A stretch of DNA of 64,000 bases, from positions 257,631,525 through 257,695,524 of the forward strand of contig OZ010793.1 of NCBI GenBank assembly GCA_963932465.1, written 5' to 3'. Of this stretch, positions 10,645-23,273 are shown piece by piece; positions within the stretch are counted from its first letter, which is position 1, and every line of letters begins with the position of its first letter. A program made the translations under genes and the position numbers. Under the pieces are notes generated by a model. It saw nothing but the letters and a program-made list of their open reading frames with translations. It did not search any database and was not told where the DNA came from. The stretch is from Maratus speciosus (taxonomy: Eukaryota > Arthropoda > Arachnida > Araneae > Salticidae).

Positions 10645-11680
10645 TTAGAAACAAGTAAAGAAAAATGAACAATTTCATCATGAAAAAAATTATATTGTTT
10701 GGATTTGCAATTTCTTATCGACATGAGTATTAACTTTAGAATGTTGCTATAATTGAAGAAGTTATAGGAGGTATTTTTAAGAACAGTATAAAAGAAGAAG
10801 GGAGGTTTAAAAACAATTATAATATGATTTAAAGCAATTTTATAAAGCCTACATATTCAAACTTTGATTGTGTGTGTGTGGAGAGCTTTATATGAATTCC
10901 TTAGGATAAAAACTCCGTATTTTTTGTGGTTTTAAAAGTAAGGAAGTTTAAACTATTTTTTTTCCTATTTAAAAAGAAGAAATGCATGACCTCCTTAAAT
11001 TTACCAGTGTGCGCTTTTATTCTACGTTTTCATTTTAATAATTACCTTTCCATAAAGTTCATATTTGCGAGCTGTTTCTCTAACATCTTTTTGTGCAGAA
11101 AGCTCGGCTACGACGAGGTTTTTCAATCTTTCAAAGAAAAAGAGGAAGCCACATAAATATGGACAAGTCATCTAAAAAAGAAAATGCACATTTAAAATTA
11201 CGTCAAATGCAAATGAAGTATGTAACACGATACATATCTTTTTTATCTGCATTGACACCCGATCCGGTGGAATATCGATTTTGTAAAACGAATTCATCAA
11301 ACAATTATTATAGAATAGTATATGTGTTTCAAGAAAGGGAGATTGTCTCTCCCTCTGGATTTCGAAGTTTAATTAAGTAAATTTTCTTTATGTCTGGCGA
11401 TTGAAAAAAAGAAAGAATGAATTAACTCATGACAGTAATTCTAAACAAGTTTCTAAAATAAGAATTTTTCGTCGATGAATTTTTTTTTTTTTTTTTTTTT
11501 TTTTTTACGTTCATATATTTAAAAATATTTGGAGCGGGAGGTTTAATCGAGCAGAGCCGTCCTGACGAAAAAAGTGTTTCCATTCTCATTTTGACAGAAA
11601 GGGGTACAAACTTAAAAAGGAAAAAAATAATAATGTTTTGAATTGTTCTATATTGTAAATTTACGAAACTGCTTTCATTT
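10645..11680. other. Intergenic region, one weak exon candidate on plus strand
   Basis: AT-rich, with a T-run at 11478-11506. After the possible acceptor TTTTTGTGCAG ending at 11098, a short frame reads RKLGYDEVFQSFKEKEEAT and stops at about 11155. A second frame stays open to 11380. Neither has a partner exon in view or a recognised family, so I do not call a gene. Confidence 0.3.
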
Positions 11681-14468
11681 TTACTTTCTTCTATCTTCAA
11701 TAGAAGAAAGTATTGTAATCGAAATTGTTTTCGACCTCCGGTTTTCGACGGATTTACATGTTTTAGGGCTCAGAGATCCCAAAAAACATGTTTATAGAAA
11801 ATGTCTGTCTGTCCGTGTGTCTGTCGCCATTGTACCATCAAACAGTGTATGAAGTTATACATAGAATTGAACCAAATTTTTATTTTAAGTTTTTGGATAT
11901 GGCAGGTAGGTTCTCCCTGAATTTGGAAAAAATTCGCCGGTAGGGGGCGCTGTAACAGCGATTTTTGTGCGATTTTGAATATTGTACCATTCAAAAGTAT
12001 ATGAAGTAATGCATAGAATTGAACCAAATTTTTATTTTAAGTTTTTGGATATGGCAGGTAGGACCTCCCTGAATTTGGAAAAAATTCGCCGGTAGAGGGC
12101 GCTTTAACAGCGATTTTTGTGCGATTTTGAATATTGTACCATCGAAAAGTGTATGAAGTTATGCATAGAATTGAACCAAATTTTTATTTTAAGTTTTTGG
12201 CTATGGCAGGTAGGTCTTCCCTGAATTTGGAAAAAATTCGCCGGTAGGGGGCGCTGTCACAGCGATTTTTGTGCGATTTTGAATATTGTACCATCCAAAA
12301 GTATATGAAGTTATGCATAGAATTGAACCAAATTTTTATTTTAAGTTTTTGGATATGGCAGGTAGGTCCTCCCTGAATTTGGAAAAAATTCGCCGGTAGG
12401 GGGCGCTGTAACAGCGATTTTTGTGCGATTTTGAATATTGTACCATTCAAAAGTATATGAAGTAATGCATAGAATTGAACCAAATTTTTATTTTAAGTTT
12501 TTGGATATGGCAGGTAGGACCTCCCTGAATTTGGAAAAAATTCGCCGGTAGAGGGCGCTTTAACAGCGATTTTTGTGCGATTTTGAATATTGTACCATCG
12601 AAAAGTGTATGAAGTTATGCATAGAATTGAACCAAATTTTTATTTTAAGTTTTTGGATATGGCAGGTAGGTCTTCCCTGAATTTGGAAAAAATTCGCCGG
12701 TAGGGGGCGCTGTCACAGCGATTTTTGTGCGATTTTGAATATTGTACTATCCAAAAGTGTATGAAGTTATGCATAGAATTGAACCAAATTTTTACTTTCT
12801 TCTATCATCAATAGAAGAAAGTAATGTAATCGAAATTTTTTTCGACTTCCGGTTTTCGACGGATTTACATGTTTTAGGGGTCAGAGATCCCAAAAAACAT
12901 GTTTATAGAAAATGTCTGTCTGTCCGTGTGTCCGTGTGTCCGTCTGTCCGTGTGTCTGTCGCCATTGTACCATCAAACAGTGTATGAAGTTATGCATGGA
13001 ACTGAACCAAATTTTTATGTTAAGTTTTTGGCTATGGCAAGCAGATCCTCCCTGAATTTGGAAAAAACTCGCCGGTAGGGGGCGCTGATATAGCGATTTT
13101 TGTGCGATTTTGAATATTGTACCATCCAAAAGTATATGAAGTTATGCATAGAATTGAACCAAATTTTTATTTTAAGTTTTTGGATATGGCAAGGAGATCC
13201 TTCCTGAATTTGGAAAAAATTCGCCGGTAGGGGGTGCTGTAACAGCGATTTTTGTGCGATTTTGAATATTGTACCATCCAAAAGTATATGAAGTTATGCA
13301 TAGAATTAAACCAAATTTTTATTTTAAGTTTTTGGATATAACAGGTAGGTTCTCCCTGAATTTGGAAAAAATTCGCCGGTAGGGGGCGCTGTAACAGCGA
13401 TTTTTGTGCGATTTTGAATATTGTACCATCCAAAAGTATATGAAGTTATGCATAGAATTGAACCAAATTTTTATTTTAAGTTTTTGGCTATGGCAGGTAG
13501 GTCTTCCCTGAATTTGGAAAAAATTCGCCGGTAGGGGGCGCTGTCACAGCGATTTTGAATATTGTACTATCCAAAAGTGTATGAAGTTATGCATAGAATT
13601 GAACCAAATTTTTATTTTAAGTTTATGGCTATGACAAGCAGCACCTCCCTGAATTTGGAAAAAAATTGCCACTAGGGGGCGCTGTAATAGCGATTTTGCA
13701 TATTGTACCATCGAAAAGTGTATGAAGTTATGCATAGAATTGAACCAAATTTTTATTTTAAGTTCTTGGCTATGGCAAGCAGGTCCTTCCTTAATTTGGA
13801 AAAAAATTGCGGGTAGGGGGCGCTGTAATAGCGATTTTCGTGCCATTTTGAATATTATGCCATCGAAAAGTGTATGAAGTTATGCAGAGAATTGGGCCAA
13901 ATTTTTTGTGTTTCTTTTTGTTCATGGCATGAAGGTCCTCCCTGAATTTGGAAAAATTCCGCTTGAAGGGTGCGCTGTAATTACGATGGCTGTACCATTT
14001 TCTTTATTGTACAATCGAAAATTGTATAATATATGCATACAATTGAACCAAATTTTTTGTGCATGTTTTTGGCTTTGGCCAACAGGTCCTCCTTGAATTT
14101 GGAAATATCGCGCGGTAATGGGGCTCTGTGATGGCGATTTTTGTATACTTTTCTTGATTTTTCGTAGTTCTATTGTCCATCGGCGGCTCGCGCAAAGGCG
14201 GGAACTCACTTCCTGCTAAGCCGGCTATTCACAAACATCTGATAACAACAGAATATGGAAAAACTATTAATTTTAACAAATATCATGATATAGATTAACT
14301 CGTTTTTAGTTCATTTAATTGACTGAAGCAGAAATTTAAGATGAAAATCAAAGTTGGTATAGTAATGAACTAGTAATAATATTGAAGTATTAATATGTGT
14401 AACTAGTTTTTGAAATATTAAGATGTATAAGATAGAAGAAAGTTTTGGGATTGGCACATCCAACTAGT
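11681..14468 (-). mobile_element. Minisatellite-bearing repeat element (family of 44489-47621)
   Basis: One end (14468 inward, minus strand) reads ACTAGTTGGATGTGCCAATC then CCAAAACTTTCTTCTATCTT, matching the starts of the copies at 44489 and 45449. The other end carries TCCGTCGAAAACCGG and a terminal hairpin ACTTTCTTCTAT/ATAGAAGAAAGT (11683-11711). In between are about fourteen tandem units of approximately 152 bp with the core GAACCAAATTTTTATTTTAAG and GGTAGGGGGCGCTGTAACAG. A second hairpin end occurs inside at 12797-12985, so two partial copies are fused. Frames on the minus strand repeating FYALLHILLNGTIFKIAQKS are translations of the minisatellite, not a gene. Confidence 0.75.
11860..14170. 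repeat. 152-bp minisatellite array
   Basis: The word GGGGGCGCTG or a close variant recurs at about 11944, 12095, 12248, 12399, 12551, 12703, 13077, 13231, 13383, 13534, 13675 and 13816, with spacing 141-154. The one long gap holds the internal hairpin end. Units degrade toward 14170. Blocks of adjacent units alternate variants (TTCAAAAGTATATGAAG versus TCGAAAAGTGTATGAAG), which suggests two- to three-unit duplication steps. Confidence 0.9.
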
Positions 14469-14559
14469 TTTAACTACATTGGACACACGATCCAGTAAAT
14501 TTATCGAATGAAATAATTAATTATATGTCTTTCAAATTGGAATTAACTTTAACATGTTT

Positions 14560-16080
14560 TTAATTTATGAATCTCTTTTAAGGTGGTATTCAAAAATTTC
14601 CCAAGCTCAACAATTCAAAATTTTCGGACACGTTTTCAGACTCATTTTTAAAGATGAAAACAAGAAACTTTGCTGACATCATTTTTGAAGTGATGTACTA
14701 TAAGCGGCCCGTGTGTTTTCCTTTTTCGCTCATTTAATTAGAACTTGATTTATATAAACAATTATTTCCTTTGTATGACCATTTTTAGGGTTTCATTCAT
14801 CTGATGAAACCCTATTCGTCTCATTCCTCTGTCCGTCAGCGTTTCGTTCATCTGTCATCATCTCAAATTATTCGTTTCACTCCTCTGTCTGTCCGTCTGT
14901 CACAGAGCCCGTTCTGTAAAACTATATATGTTGGAGGCTTGAAATTTTGCATACTTATAGCTGAACACCTCACATCAAACGACAAATCACAAAATTAATC
15001 TTATATTTACCCCTCTGGACTCAACTTGTGTATTTTAAGCAATTTTTCTAACTCAGCCCCTAATTAAGTTGGAGACTTGCAATTTTGCATACTTATAGCA
15101 GAACACTTGCGATCGCACGAAAAATCATAAAATTTTCAAAAAGTCATAATATTTACCCCTCCGGGCTCTCACTTGTGTAGTTTAAGCATTTTTTTTTCTA
15201 ACTGAGCCCCTAATTAAGTTGAAAACTTGAAATTTTGCCTACTTATAGCTGAACACTTGCGATCACACGACAAATCATAAACATTTAAAAAAATCTTACA
15301 TTTACCCCTCCGGTCTCTAACTTGTGTATTTTAAACAATTTTTCTAACTCAGCCTTTAATTAAGTTGGAGACTTGGAATTTTGCATATTTATAGCAGAAA
15401 ACTTGCGATCACACGAAAAATCATAACATTTTCAAAAAAAGACATATTATTTACCCCTCCGGGCTCTAACGTGCGTATTTTAAGCAATTTTTCCAACCTA
15501 CCCCCTTTTCACCCGGGGGGCACTTTTCTAACTTTTACCGACACCCCTGCTCCCGTGATATATCATTACACAGCACTTTGACCACTCTTTCATGTTATGC
15601 ACCATAGCCTTACATATTTTTGTTCCACTTTTTACCGCCAGAGGCTGCTTACCGATCTCAGGTGCTATGGGTCCGGTCCCCTGGACTAATGTATCTACGG
15701 ATATGTTGTAAAACGGAGTTTCGTTCCGATAGAGAACTAACAGATTTTGCAAAAGGATAAAGTGTTTTGAAATGAATATTAAACGAAACCCTCTGTGCGA
15801 TCTGTGATCACACTTACCCACTTGTTTTCGTTCCCAGCACTATCGCTTCCGGAAATTCGGTTCAAAACGCCAACTTTGAAAACATTTTTTTGCAATATAT
15901 TCTGCCTTTATCAAAAAATCGACAAGCATGGTATATTATATAGTTTCTGAATAAGAGAACCTGCCAACTAGATGCGTTGAAGAGCAAAAATAATTTAAAA
16001 ATGAGTCAGAAAATAAGCAGTTTGGATTTGAGTGCAAGCACTCTTAAAGTAATTCAATAAAAAGTGATTCAGAAAAAAAA
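14560..16080. mobile_element. Tandem-repeat element, inverted relative to 58060-60590
   Basis: Contains four units of approximately 147 bp (14930-15500) around GAGACTTGAAATTTTGCATA and TATAGCTGAACACTTGCGAT. They are flanked by unique segments: 14590-14760 (AAATTTTCGGACACG, TTAATTAGAACTTGATTTA) and 15770-16040 (TGATCACACTTACCCACTTG, CAGCACTATCGCTTCCGG, AGTTTCTGAATAAGAGAACC). The reverse complement of every part is present at 58.1-60.6 kb. A diverged piece is at 22580-22920. No transposase is seen, and the termini are unresolved. Confidence 0.65.
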
Positions 16081-18464
16081 AATTCAAATTTATTTAAGTT
16101 TTTATTAAAAGAATGCTAAAAAAGTCAGAATAAAAAAAATATTTGGAACTTTGATTTTATGTCCTTAGAAAAAAAAGATAAAATTTTGAAGTAATATTCC
16201 TTGTCTTATTCTCGACGTTTTCTGTTTCAGTTTTTTATGTGTTGTTAGTAGTAATCAGAGATGCCAATCTTCCGTGGTTTTTTCTTTCTTTTTCTTTTCT
16301 CAAATCAAATAAATTTGTTTTAAACTAGAAAATTTATTTAATAAAGTGTATCTTGTGCCCATGTTTCATTCCTTTGATTAAATTTATTAAATAAATTTGG
16401 TTATACTTTGTCGTTATTCTAATAACTTTATGGAATCATTTATTTAATTGAATGAACAATAAAAAAAGCAATATATATATATATAGTTGTCCAGATAATT
16501 TATACGCAAATGTTGATTTAATATATATATTTCAAAAAAAGGGGGAGGAGGTATGTTGAATTTATGAGTTTCTATGTTTATTTTGGTCCTTATGAGGTTG
16601 CTGTCCTTAGTACTGTATAAAAATATTTATATTATATTAATTTACATCAATTTAAGTCACTTTTATTGATTTACTTCAATGTATTTCGATTTATAATGGT
16701 AGACGCTAATACAGTTTATGATATATGTATTTATCAGTATGTAGAAATGTTGTAATTTGTTTGTATATACCCCCTCCCCTATTCGGTAAAGTAACATTTT
16801 AAAATTTAAAACATTAAATTTATTACGTGATTAATAGAAACAAACTTTTATATTATTATAATTGTAACTTATTTGAAATTATTATTAATTTACTTACTTT
16901 TAAATAAAATAATTAAAAATAATTATAAAACATTATATTAAAGATGCTAAATGATTATTATCGATATTCTGTTGAGGTGTTTTAGAATGATATTGTTGTG
17001 CTGTTTTAATTTGATTTAATCGGTTCAAATATTAGCAATATTTTAAATATGCAATTTTTCTACAGTTATATTTGGTAATCTCCAATAGATGGCACCACTA
17101 CAAATTATTTCTACTTATATTAGACGTGATTGTGTTCACATACAGACATTTTTAATTTTTTAATTTTATGAAGTTCCGCTAGATGGCAGCATTAAATAAT
17201 TATTTATTCATTTCTAAAATAATAATGTTGCCATACTTTATTATATTACATTATATCTCTTATTTATTACCTGTTTAATTTTAAACATATACTTCTTTAT
17301 GTAATTTTTAGTAATAATTTATTCCAGGATCCTTAAAATAGCATAAAATAATTTTTATATATGTTAATTATAATAATTATATTTATAAGAATGTGATTAT
17401 TATCTGCAAGCTGTGATGATTTGCAACTGGAAGGATTCGCTTTTAACTGTACCAATTAATTAGGCAGGATTTTTGCTGTGCTAAAAATGGGATACATGCT
17501 TGAGTTTTAATATGGTCATAGCAATTCTCGTGCTAGGTATGTCTTAAATTTAAATGTTTTTTTTTTTCATATTGTTCATTTTTATGGATCTTGCATTGAT
17601 TAATAATTTTTTAATTCAATTTATATGGCATGGTAAATTTATACTTTTTGTTGTATAGTCGATCAGGTACATAATGGAATTCAATTTTTAGCTTATTGCT
17701 AATTCTATTACAGAAATCGACTATGTTTTTGTTTATATTTGTATTTCATGTACCCTTGAAAAAGTGAAATGCTATATAAGCTTCCGGCTACATCCATCCG
17801 TTTGATCTATTATTTGTTTACGATACGTCTTTTAACGGTTCAACAATATTTCGCTGGTTATTTGTATCTTTTGTCTTTGATAGGTTATTTTATCAAAATT
17901 TGGTGGTTTTTCATATGTTTTATATGGATTAATCGTCCGCAATGTGCTAGTGAATTAGTGGTATTGTGCTTGATTTTGTATTATTTGTTAAAGGTTACAT
18001 CTTTATTTTGTATAATGTCAGTGTTATGACTTATTAATTTATTAATTTAATTTTAGTAATTGGAAATAGATGATGATTTGTAATTATATAATGTTTATAT
18101 ATATATATTACACCTTCTTTACTATTTTTTTTAAAATTTTTATTCTTTTACTTTAAAGTTGATGGTAATGGAGAGAAGGAGTAGGGTTATTACAAATAAT
18201 AGGTTAAACACAAAAATTTTAAAGTCTTGCATTTTTAAGCGGAAGATTGACTAAGGTAGAACACTGGATTGGAAAAGGGAGATCAAAGGGAGCAATTGTA
18301 CCGGACCCTGAGCTGAAAGGCGGCCCATCAGGGAGTCACTTAAAGCTTCTTGTCCTCATCAGGAAAAGACATGTTTACAGTCAAACACTTTTATTAGTCA
18401 ATCTACTAATAGGTAAATTTTTGTCGTTACGGATTATTGAAGGAATCGTCTTCGTGGCGTAGAC
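16081..18464. other. AT-rich intergenic block, no gene supported
   Basis: About 2.4 kb of very AT-rich sequence with (AT)n near 16474 and 18095. Two open frames were considered: 17769-18029 (86 codons, hydrophobic, Leu/Ile/Tyr/Phe-rich) and 18247-18462. The first is what T-rich DNA produces by chance, and neither has a recognisable family, splice partner or repeat relatives in the window. Confidence 0.45.
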
Positions 18465-19144
18465 CAGCGGTTCCCAACATATGGGTCACTGCGGGTGTTT
18501 TGATGGGTCGCGGAACAATCGAGATTCGTCACAAAAATATATCTTTTATTTCATCTGTTTAAAAAATATAAAAATTTCAACAGCAGATAATATTTCAAGG
18601 AACAATCCTTAATTTCCTTCTGGACGAGTTGAATATCCTGAAATATCTAAATTAGCTTTGAGGTCCTTGATGGACTTTAACATATCTACTTTTGTGAATA
18701 TGCTTTTTCTACTTTGCTGTTTTTGAAAAACAAGTACCGAAACAAACTGCATGTAAAAAGTGGCTTAAGGTTAAAATTAACCAGTTTTAATTTTAACCCT
18801 GATATAGATGACCACATCGGTACACACCAGTGCTAGGAATCTCACTGATTGTAAAGTTGTGTTTTGATAATCATTAAACGTGTTTTTAATTACCGTTGTA
18901 GTTTGTGTGTTTTAATTATTATTCCACTAATACATTGGGATTACCGATTCTTGTTTTCGTTGATAGTGTATCCTTCGTATGAAATTTGCCTTTTTCGTAG
19001 GATAGGATAGCTGATAGATTATAAGAGGTCATACAACAATTTCCATACTGATACGCACCCTTATATTAGGTGAGTCGCCAATTTTTTATTTTTATTTTTT
19101 ACTCAAAGGTGGGTCGTGTACCAAATAAAGGTTGGGAACTGCTG
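18465..19144. mobile_element. hAT-like non-autonomous element, 680 bp
   Basis: Left end CAGCGGTTCCCAAC and inverted right end CAGCAGTTCCCAAC differ at one of 14 bases. CAG..CTG ends with the GGTTCCCAA word, followed inside by GGGTCGCGG at the left and its counterpart GGTGGGTCGTG at the right, are typical of hAT elements. Flanks GCGTAGAC (18457-18464) and GTGTAGGC (19145-19152) match at 6 of 8 positions, consistent with an aged 8-bp target duplication. No transposase frame remains. Confidence 0.75.
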
Positions 19145-19498
19145 GTGTAGGCTATTCCTATCGCAGACAAGTTATTCGTAGACCAATCATATCGTAGATG
19201 AGATACTTGTAGACCAATGAGATTGCCTGGGTTCTTGTTTAAAATAAAAACATGAGAACTGCCAGCTAATAAGATGCCATTTTGTCAGCTGCACTTTCCT
19301 CAGCAGTAATATCTGAAATTCACCACTCTAATATTAAACTTATGGTCATGCAATACATTCGTATTTTCTAAATATCTCATCAAAAAATTAAAACATTTCA
19401 TTTATTTTATTTTTAAAAAAATTCTCTATATTCTTCTTAAAGGATGTTTCTTTGCTAATTGACAAACTATTTCTAAACATACAGTTATTTTATTTTAA
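19145..19498. other. Intergenic, no gene seen
   Basis: Holds two GTAGACCAAT words (19175-19225). The same word is at about 33980, so this may be repeat-derived. No coding signal. Confidence 0.35.
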
Positions 19499-21555
19499 AC
19501 TAGCTGTAGCCAGTGCCCGTGATAATATTCTTAAATGAACCTTAAATGTATCAACTATATCTTTAATTTGATTTTGTCTCAAATATGTGGCCGCTCACCG
19601 TGTAAAAATGGGGTAGAAGTTGTTGAGATTTGCTATGTAAATTTTTTTCATAAATTTTAAAAAATTGTATAAACAAATTAAAACTTTAATACGCCCTCTA
19701 GTGGTGAAAAAATGAGTTAAGATGGGGAGTGGGTGCTTAGTAATGTACGGATCAAAAGCTTTAAAATGATATGTCACATGAAAAAATCCATTTCCTCCCC
19801 CCCCCCCCCCCCCACACACACACAAGGGAGAATGCCCCTTATTGTCTGAGGTTAAAATAGACCCCACCAATCGAAGTCCCGTGAGGAGTTTCACCTTCGG
19901 TAAAGTCTTCAATTGAGGTCTAATCTTTCTGTAACTTAATTATGAGCTGAGTTAGAAATTTGCACCCCGGGGAAGCAAATTGGGGTTCGGGGAGAAGAAA
20001 GGTTCATAATATGAAAGAGTGGTCCGAGGGTTTTCTAATAATATATCACACAAATGTTTCTGAAAAAGTTTAAAATATGTCCCCCCCCCCCTCTCTTGGA
20101 TCCACTTTCGCACCCTCGGAATTTTTAAAGAGAAAGACCCTTTCCCCGGTCCCGGAATTTACCCCCCTCCTCTTTGAAATTTTTATATTTAATAGATAAT
20201 ATTTATCGGATGTTTCCGTCAGAAACAACACATAATGGATACTTATTGTAGAAAACGCGATGGTTTTAAGAAAAATTTTCGCTCCCTCCCCCGAAATTCA
20301 ACTCTCCCATCTTCTTTAATTTTTTTAAGTGTTATCAAATATCTCAAATGTTAAAATCGATCCAAAAAATCGGACGTAAAATAATAATTAGTGGACAACC
20401 GCTTTTGTACAAAACTGGATGGTTAAAAAAAAAAATTCCCCGGTCCCCCCCGAAATTCAACTCCGCCTCTTTCATTAAAATTTTTAAGTGATATCAAATA
20501 TATGAAATTTTAAAATCGATCCAAAAAAATCTCAATTAAACTAAAGATAATTAATGGAGGAAGCTTAGATTTAAATAATATGCTGTTGGCAAGTGTTTTA
20601 AAAATCAATTTTTTGGTAAAATAAAAAGGTTTTAATCGATTTTTAAGAAAACTAGATATTCGGCAACAGCAAAGGAAAATATTAATAGTAAAATCTGTAA
20701 ATACACTATTTATAACAATGTTACACACTGCAAAAAAAATCCTAGCCCAAAAAATATCTGTAGTTTTATCTAGCAGGTGCTATAAATGTGGTCGGGAAGA
20801 GGGAATTGAAATTCAAAATAAATCCTCTCTTTAAATCAGATTTTTAATTGATAATTAGAGTTCTATTGGGGAATATTTTAACAAAAATTACATATTTGTA
20901 ATCGGCGAAAAAGTTACTTACAGAGGCATTAATTATAAATCTCTAAATGCGGCATTTGTAAAACTTTTATAAGCTAGGGAAAATATCCTTCTTCTATTGG
21001 CGACAGCTGTCTGGTCTCGCAAAGATAACAAACATCCGCTTTCTACGGCTTGTATTTCAATGGGAATAAAAGAGAGATTTAAAATCGATTTTCAATGGAT
21101 TTTTTAAACTTTTTACAGTAGTATCGGAATAATTTTTAGAATTTCTGAAAATGGGATTTTTTTGTTTTGCGTCTTGCTGTGCAATTTTCGAGTTTTTAGG
21201 CCCGGTAGATTTTAAAATACAGCCCTCTTTTAAAAGGCCCAGTACATTTATCGCCTTAGCAACCCTTCATTCCAGCAAACTTTCAGTGAGTTGTTCGAAG
21301 AAATTTTCTGCGGTTTGATAGAAATCTATGCTTTTATATTGAATTATGAATACGTTTCCATTCTTTTAATTGGGGTTTTTTAATTAATAACGAAGCTAAT
21401 TATTAGAACTTTAAAATTCTGAGCCTCATGTGCATCAGGAGATACTTTGGGAAAGCCTGTCAAAAATTTCCAGCCTCTTACGTGCTGTAGATTTTGTTAG
21501 CCATCGCGAACAGACACACACGCGCAGCCAAACTTTCTTTTATTAGTATAGATGT
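19499..21555. repeat. Retroelement-like or composite repeat block
   Basis: Begins ACTAGCTGTAGCCAGTGCCC and ends ACAGACACACACGCG then CAAACTTTCTTTTATTAGTA, a start and end style I associate with arthropod non-LTR and short interspersed repeats. The interior has three or four imperfect units (about 20080-20560) with CCCCCCGAAATTCAACTC and AAATCGATCCAAAAAATC. A C-run plus (AC)n lies at 19798-19823. No reverse transcriptase motif is visible, so the class is uncertain. Confidence 0.35.
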
Positions 21556-21900
21556 TAAATTTTTATTTATAGCTCTTCCGCTACTCGAAAACTTCAACAA
21601 AATATATAATTAAGTGTATATTTTAGAAAAAGTTTGTCTATTAGACCTCAAAATGCATCATCTAAGAAGGATATGTAGAAAAAGAAATTTAAAAGTTTGA
21701 ATATCTGACGAGAAATCGAAAAAAACATGAATGGCATCCCACAGCCTTAAGTCCAACGTTGGAGAAGTGAATTTGAGACCGATAAGAGATTTCATATACA
21801 GTCAGATCCAGCTTTAAGGTAGCCGAGATAAGGGCGCTAATAACTAAGGATTGAAATAGGCTAAAACTTGATATTTTCTTTAGAAGATATCATTCTTAGA
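21556..21900. other. Intergenic, no feature recognised
   Basis: AT-rich sequence between two repeats. Nothing coding or structured was seen. Confidence 0.4.
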
Positions 21901-21905
21901 GTTAA

Positions 21906-22333
21906 GGCTGCTAGTCACTCAGCTTCCAAATTCCCCTCACTAATGCTGGACGTGAGATACGTTCGAATATTTAAAATTCTGCTTGGGAACTTAATATTTT
22001 CAACTCCTTTTTCCTGTGTACTCTTCTTAAAGGATGTCTCTTTTTTTCTTAGATCTCAAAATATTTCTAAAATGTATGCTTATTTTTATGTATGAAGTGT
22101 TAAAATCTTACTCACTGTTCGTCAGCTTAAAACACATAAAATATTAAATTAAGTATAGATGTTTAGAAATATTAGGAAAACTAAGAAAAAAAATAAACAT
22201 CTTTTAAGAAGAGAACAAAGGAAAAAGGAGTTAAAAACATTAATTTCCCGAGGAGATAGTTTAAATAAACGAATGCATCAAATGCCCATAGACAATTAGC
22301 GAAGGGAATTCGGAAGCTGAGTGACTAGCAGCC
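21906..22333. mobile_element. Palindromic MITE with TTAA flanks
   Basis: TTAA (21902-21905) is followed by GGCTGCTAGTCACTCAGCTT. The right end is AAGCTGAGTGACTAGCAGCC followed by TTAA (22334-22337). The 20-bp ends are perfect inverts, and the arms continue with lower identity (TTCTTAAAGGATGTCTC against AACATCTTTTAAGAA). The TTAA duplication points to piggyBac-type transposition, though the ends do not start CCC or CAC. The plus-strand frame 21868-22095 is palindrome-derived. Confidence 0.7.
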
Positions 22334-22930
22334 TTAACGGAGAAAAATATTTCGCTCAAGCAGGATATCGTGGCCACTAAAGTCTCTTCTATAAGCAGTA
22401 TATGCATGTATCAACACTTAAGACGCCCATAAGTGTAACCACTATTGGATCTCGCAATTTCTGCCAAATCCCCTGAATTAAGGCTGTTCTTAACTGCTCT
22501 GCTCAACAAGCGCAAAACGTTCTGACACATTTACAAATTTATTTTTTAACGAAAAGATATAAAATTGGAAAGCCTGGCCATGGAAGCGATTTGGAATTGA
22601 ACTGTTTTTTCCATTTTTTGATCAATCAATTACCCATTGGGTTATAAGCGATTTCGATCACGTGACAAACCCGTTTTCCGCCGCTCTTGAGTGATTTTTC
22701 TACTTTCGCGCGGAAATTCAGTTCAAAATGTCCATTTTGACACTATTTTCTGAAAAATCTATTGCGTTTGCAAAAAAAATGAAAAAAAAACACCTCGGTG
22801 ACATAGTTGCTGAACAACAACACCAGCTAGTTTCATGCTTATTCGAACAAAAATAAATTAAAAGTTATGTCAGGAAGTTGCCTTTTTGGATTTGAGAACA
22901 ACCTTAAAGGTAAATCGACAAATATTTTGT
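22334..22930. repeat. Diverged fragment of the 14.6/58 kb tandem-repeat element
   Basis: GCGGAAATTCAGTTCAAAAT, a block ending GAAAAATC, TAGTTGCTGAACAA, ACCAGCTAG and TTTGGATTTGAGAACA correspond, in order, to the unique flank at 15830-16040. The tandem units are absent. It lies immediately downstream of the minus-strand gene and bounds its 3' end. Confidence 0.5.
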
Positions 22931-22933
22931 TAT

Positions 22934-22939
22934 TTTATT
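22934..22939 (-). terminator. Candidate poly(A) signal AATAAA
   Basis: The minus strand reads AATAAA about 70 bases past the TAA at 23010-23008, giving a compact 3' UTR of roughly 90 bases. It is the first such hexamer after the stop and lies just before the repeat at 22334-22930. In AT-rich DNA the hexamer is frequent, so this is only positional support. Confidence 0.4.
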
Positions 22940-23007
22940 TGCGTGTTTTAAAAACCTCCAAGACATTGCAAATTTTAAATTCGTAACAATATTATTATTG
23001 AACTAGG

Positions 23008-23273
23008 TTATAAACTAATTACTTCCGTCACAGTATGCGGTTTCAGGATGAACCTCATGAATTCTGAGCTTTCTATTTCGCAGAACATTCTCTGTTGGAT
23101 CACTTGTAGTTCATATGCAACCCTAAAAGGTTCCAGTACCGATGGGTCCGTTTCACTCGACATTTTCTTTTCGGCATTAGGTTTGACTGTTAATGCCATT
23201 TCCTCTTCTGCATTTTCTTCGTAACCTGGCGAAGCTTTCAAAATCGCACATAATTCCTTTTCCGGCTGACATT
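23008..23273 (-). CDS. Unrecognised host gene, last coding exon
   Basis: The minus strand enters through the acceptor TGCTTATCTAG ending at 23274 and encodes CQPEKELCAILKASPG, an acidic/Lys-rich linker with EENAEEEMA, then EPFRVAYELQVIQQRMF and a C-terminus VTEVISL before TAA. The first two bases (AA) complete a Glu codon with the single G left by the preceding exon (24396-24233), so the phase is respected. The C-terminal 45 residues look like an amphipathic helical segment. An open frame also extends upstream of the acceptor, but that part is Phe-rich intron. Function unknown: no family recognised. Confidence 0.6.

Noticed and set aside
11093..11380. Possible plus-strand terminal exon after TTTTTGTGCAG
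   Set aside because: Two competing frames, no upstream partner exon, and AT-rich context; kept only as a weak note.
11770..13846. Serial minus-strand frames repeating FYALLHILLNGTIFKIAQKS
   Set aside because: Frame-compatible translation of the 152-bp minisatellite (152 is not a multiple of three, so frames break each unit or so).
17769..18029. 86-codon hydrophobic frame, considered as a membrane protein or mitochondrial insertion
   Set aside because: T-rich DNA gives Leu/Phe/Tyr-rich frames by chance. No mitochondrial gene motif was recognised and neighbouring sequence is equally AT-rich.
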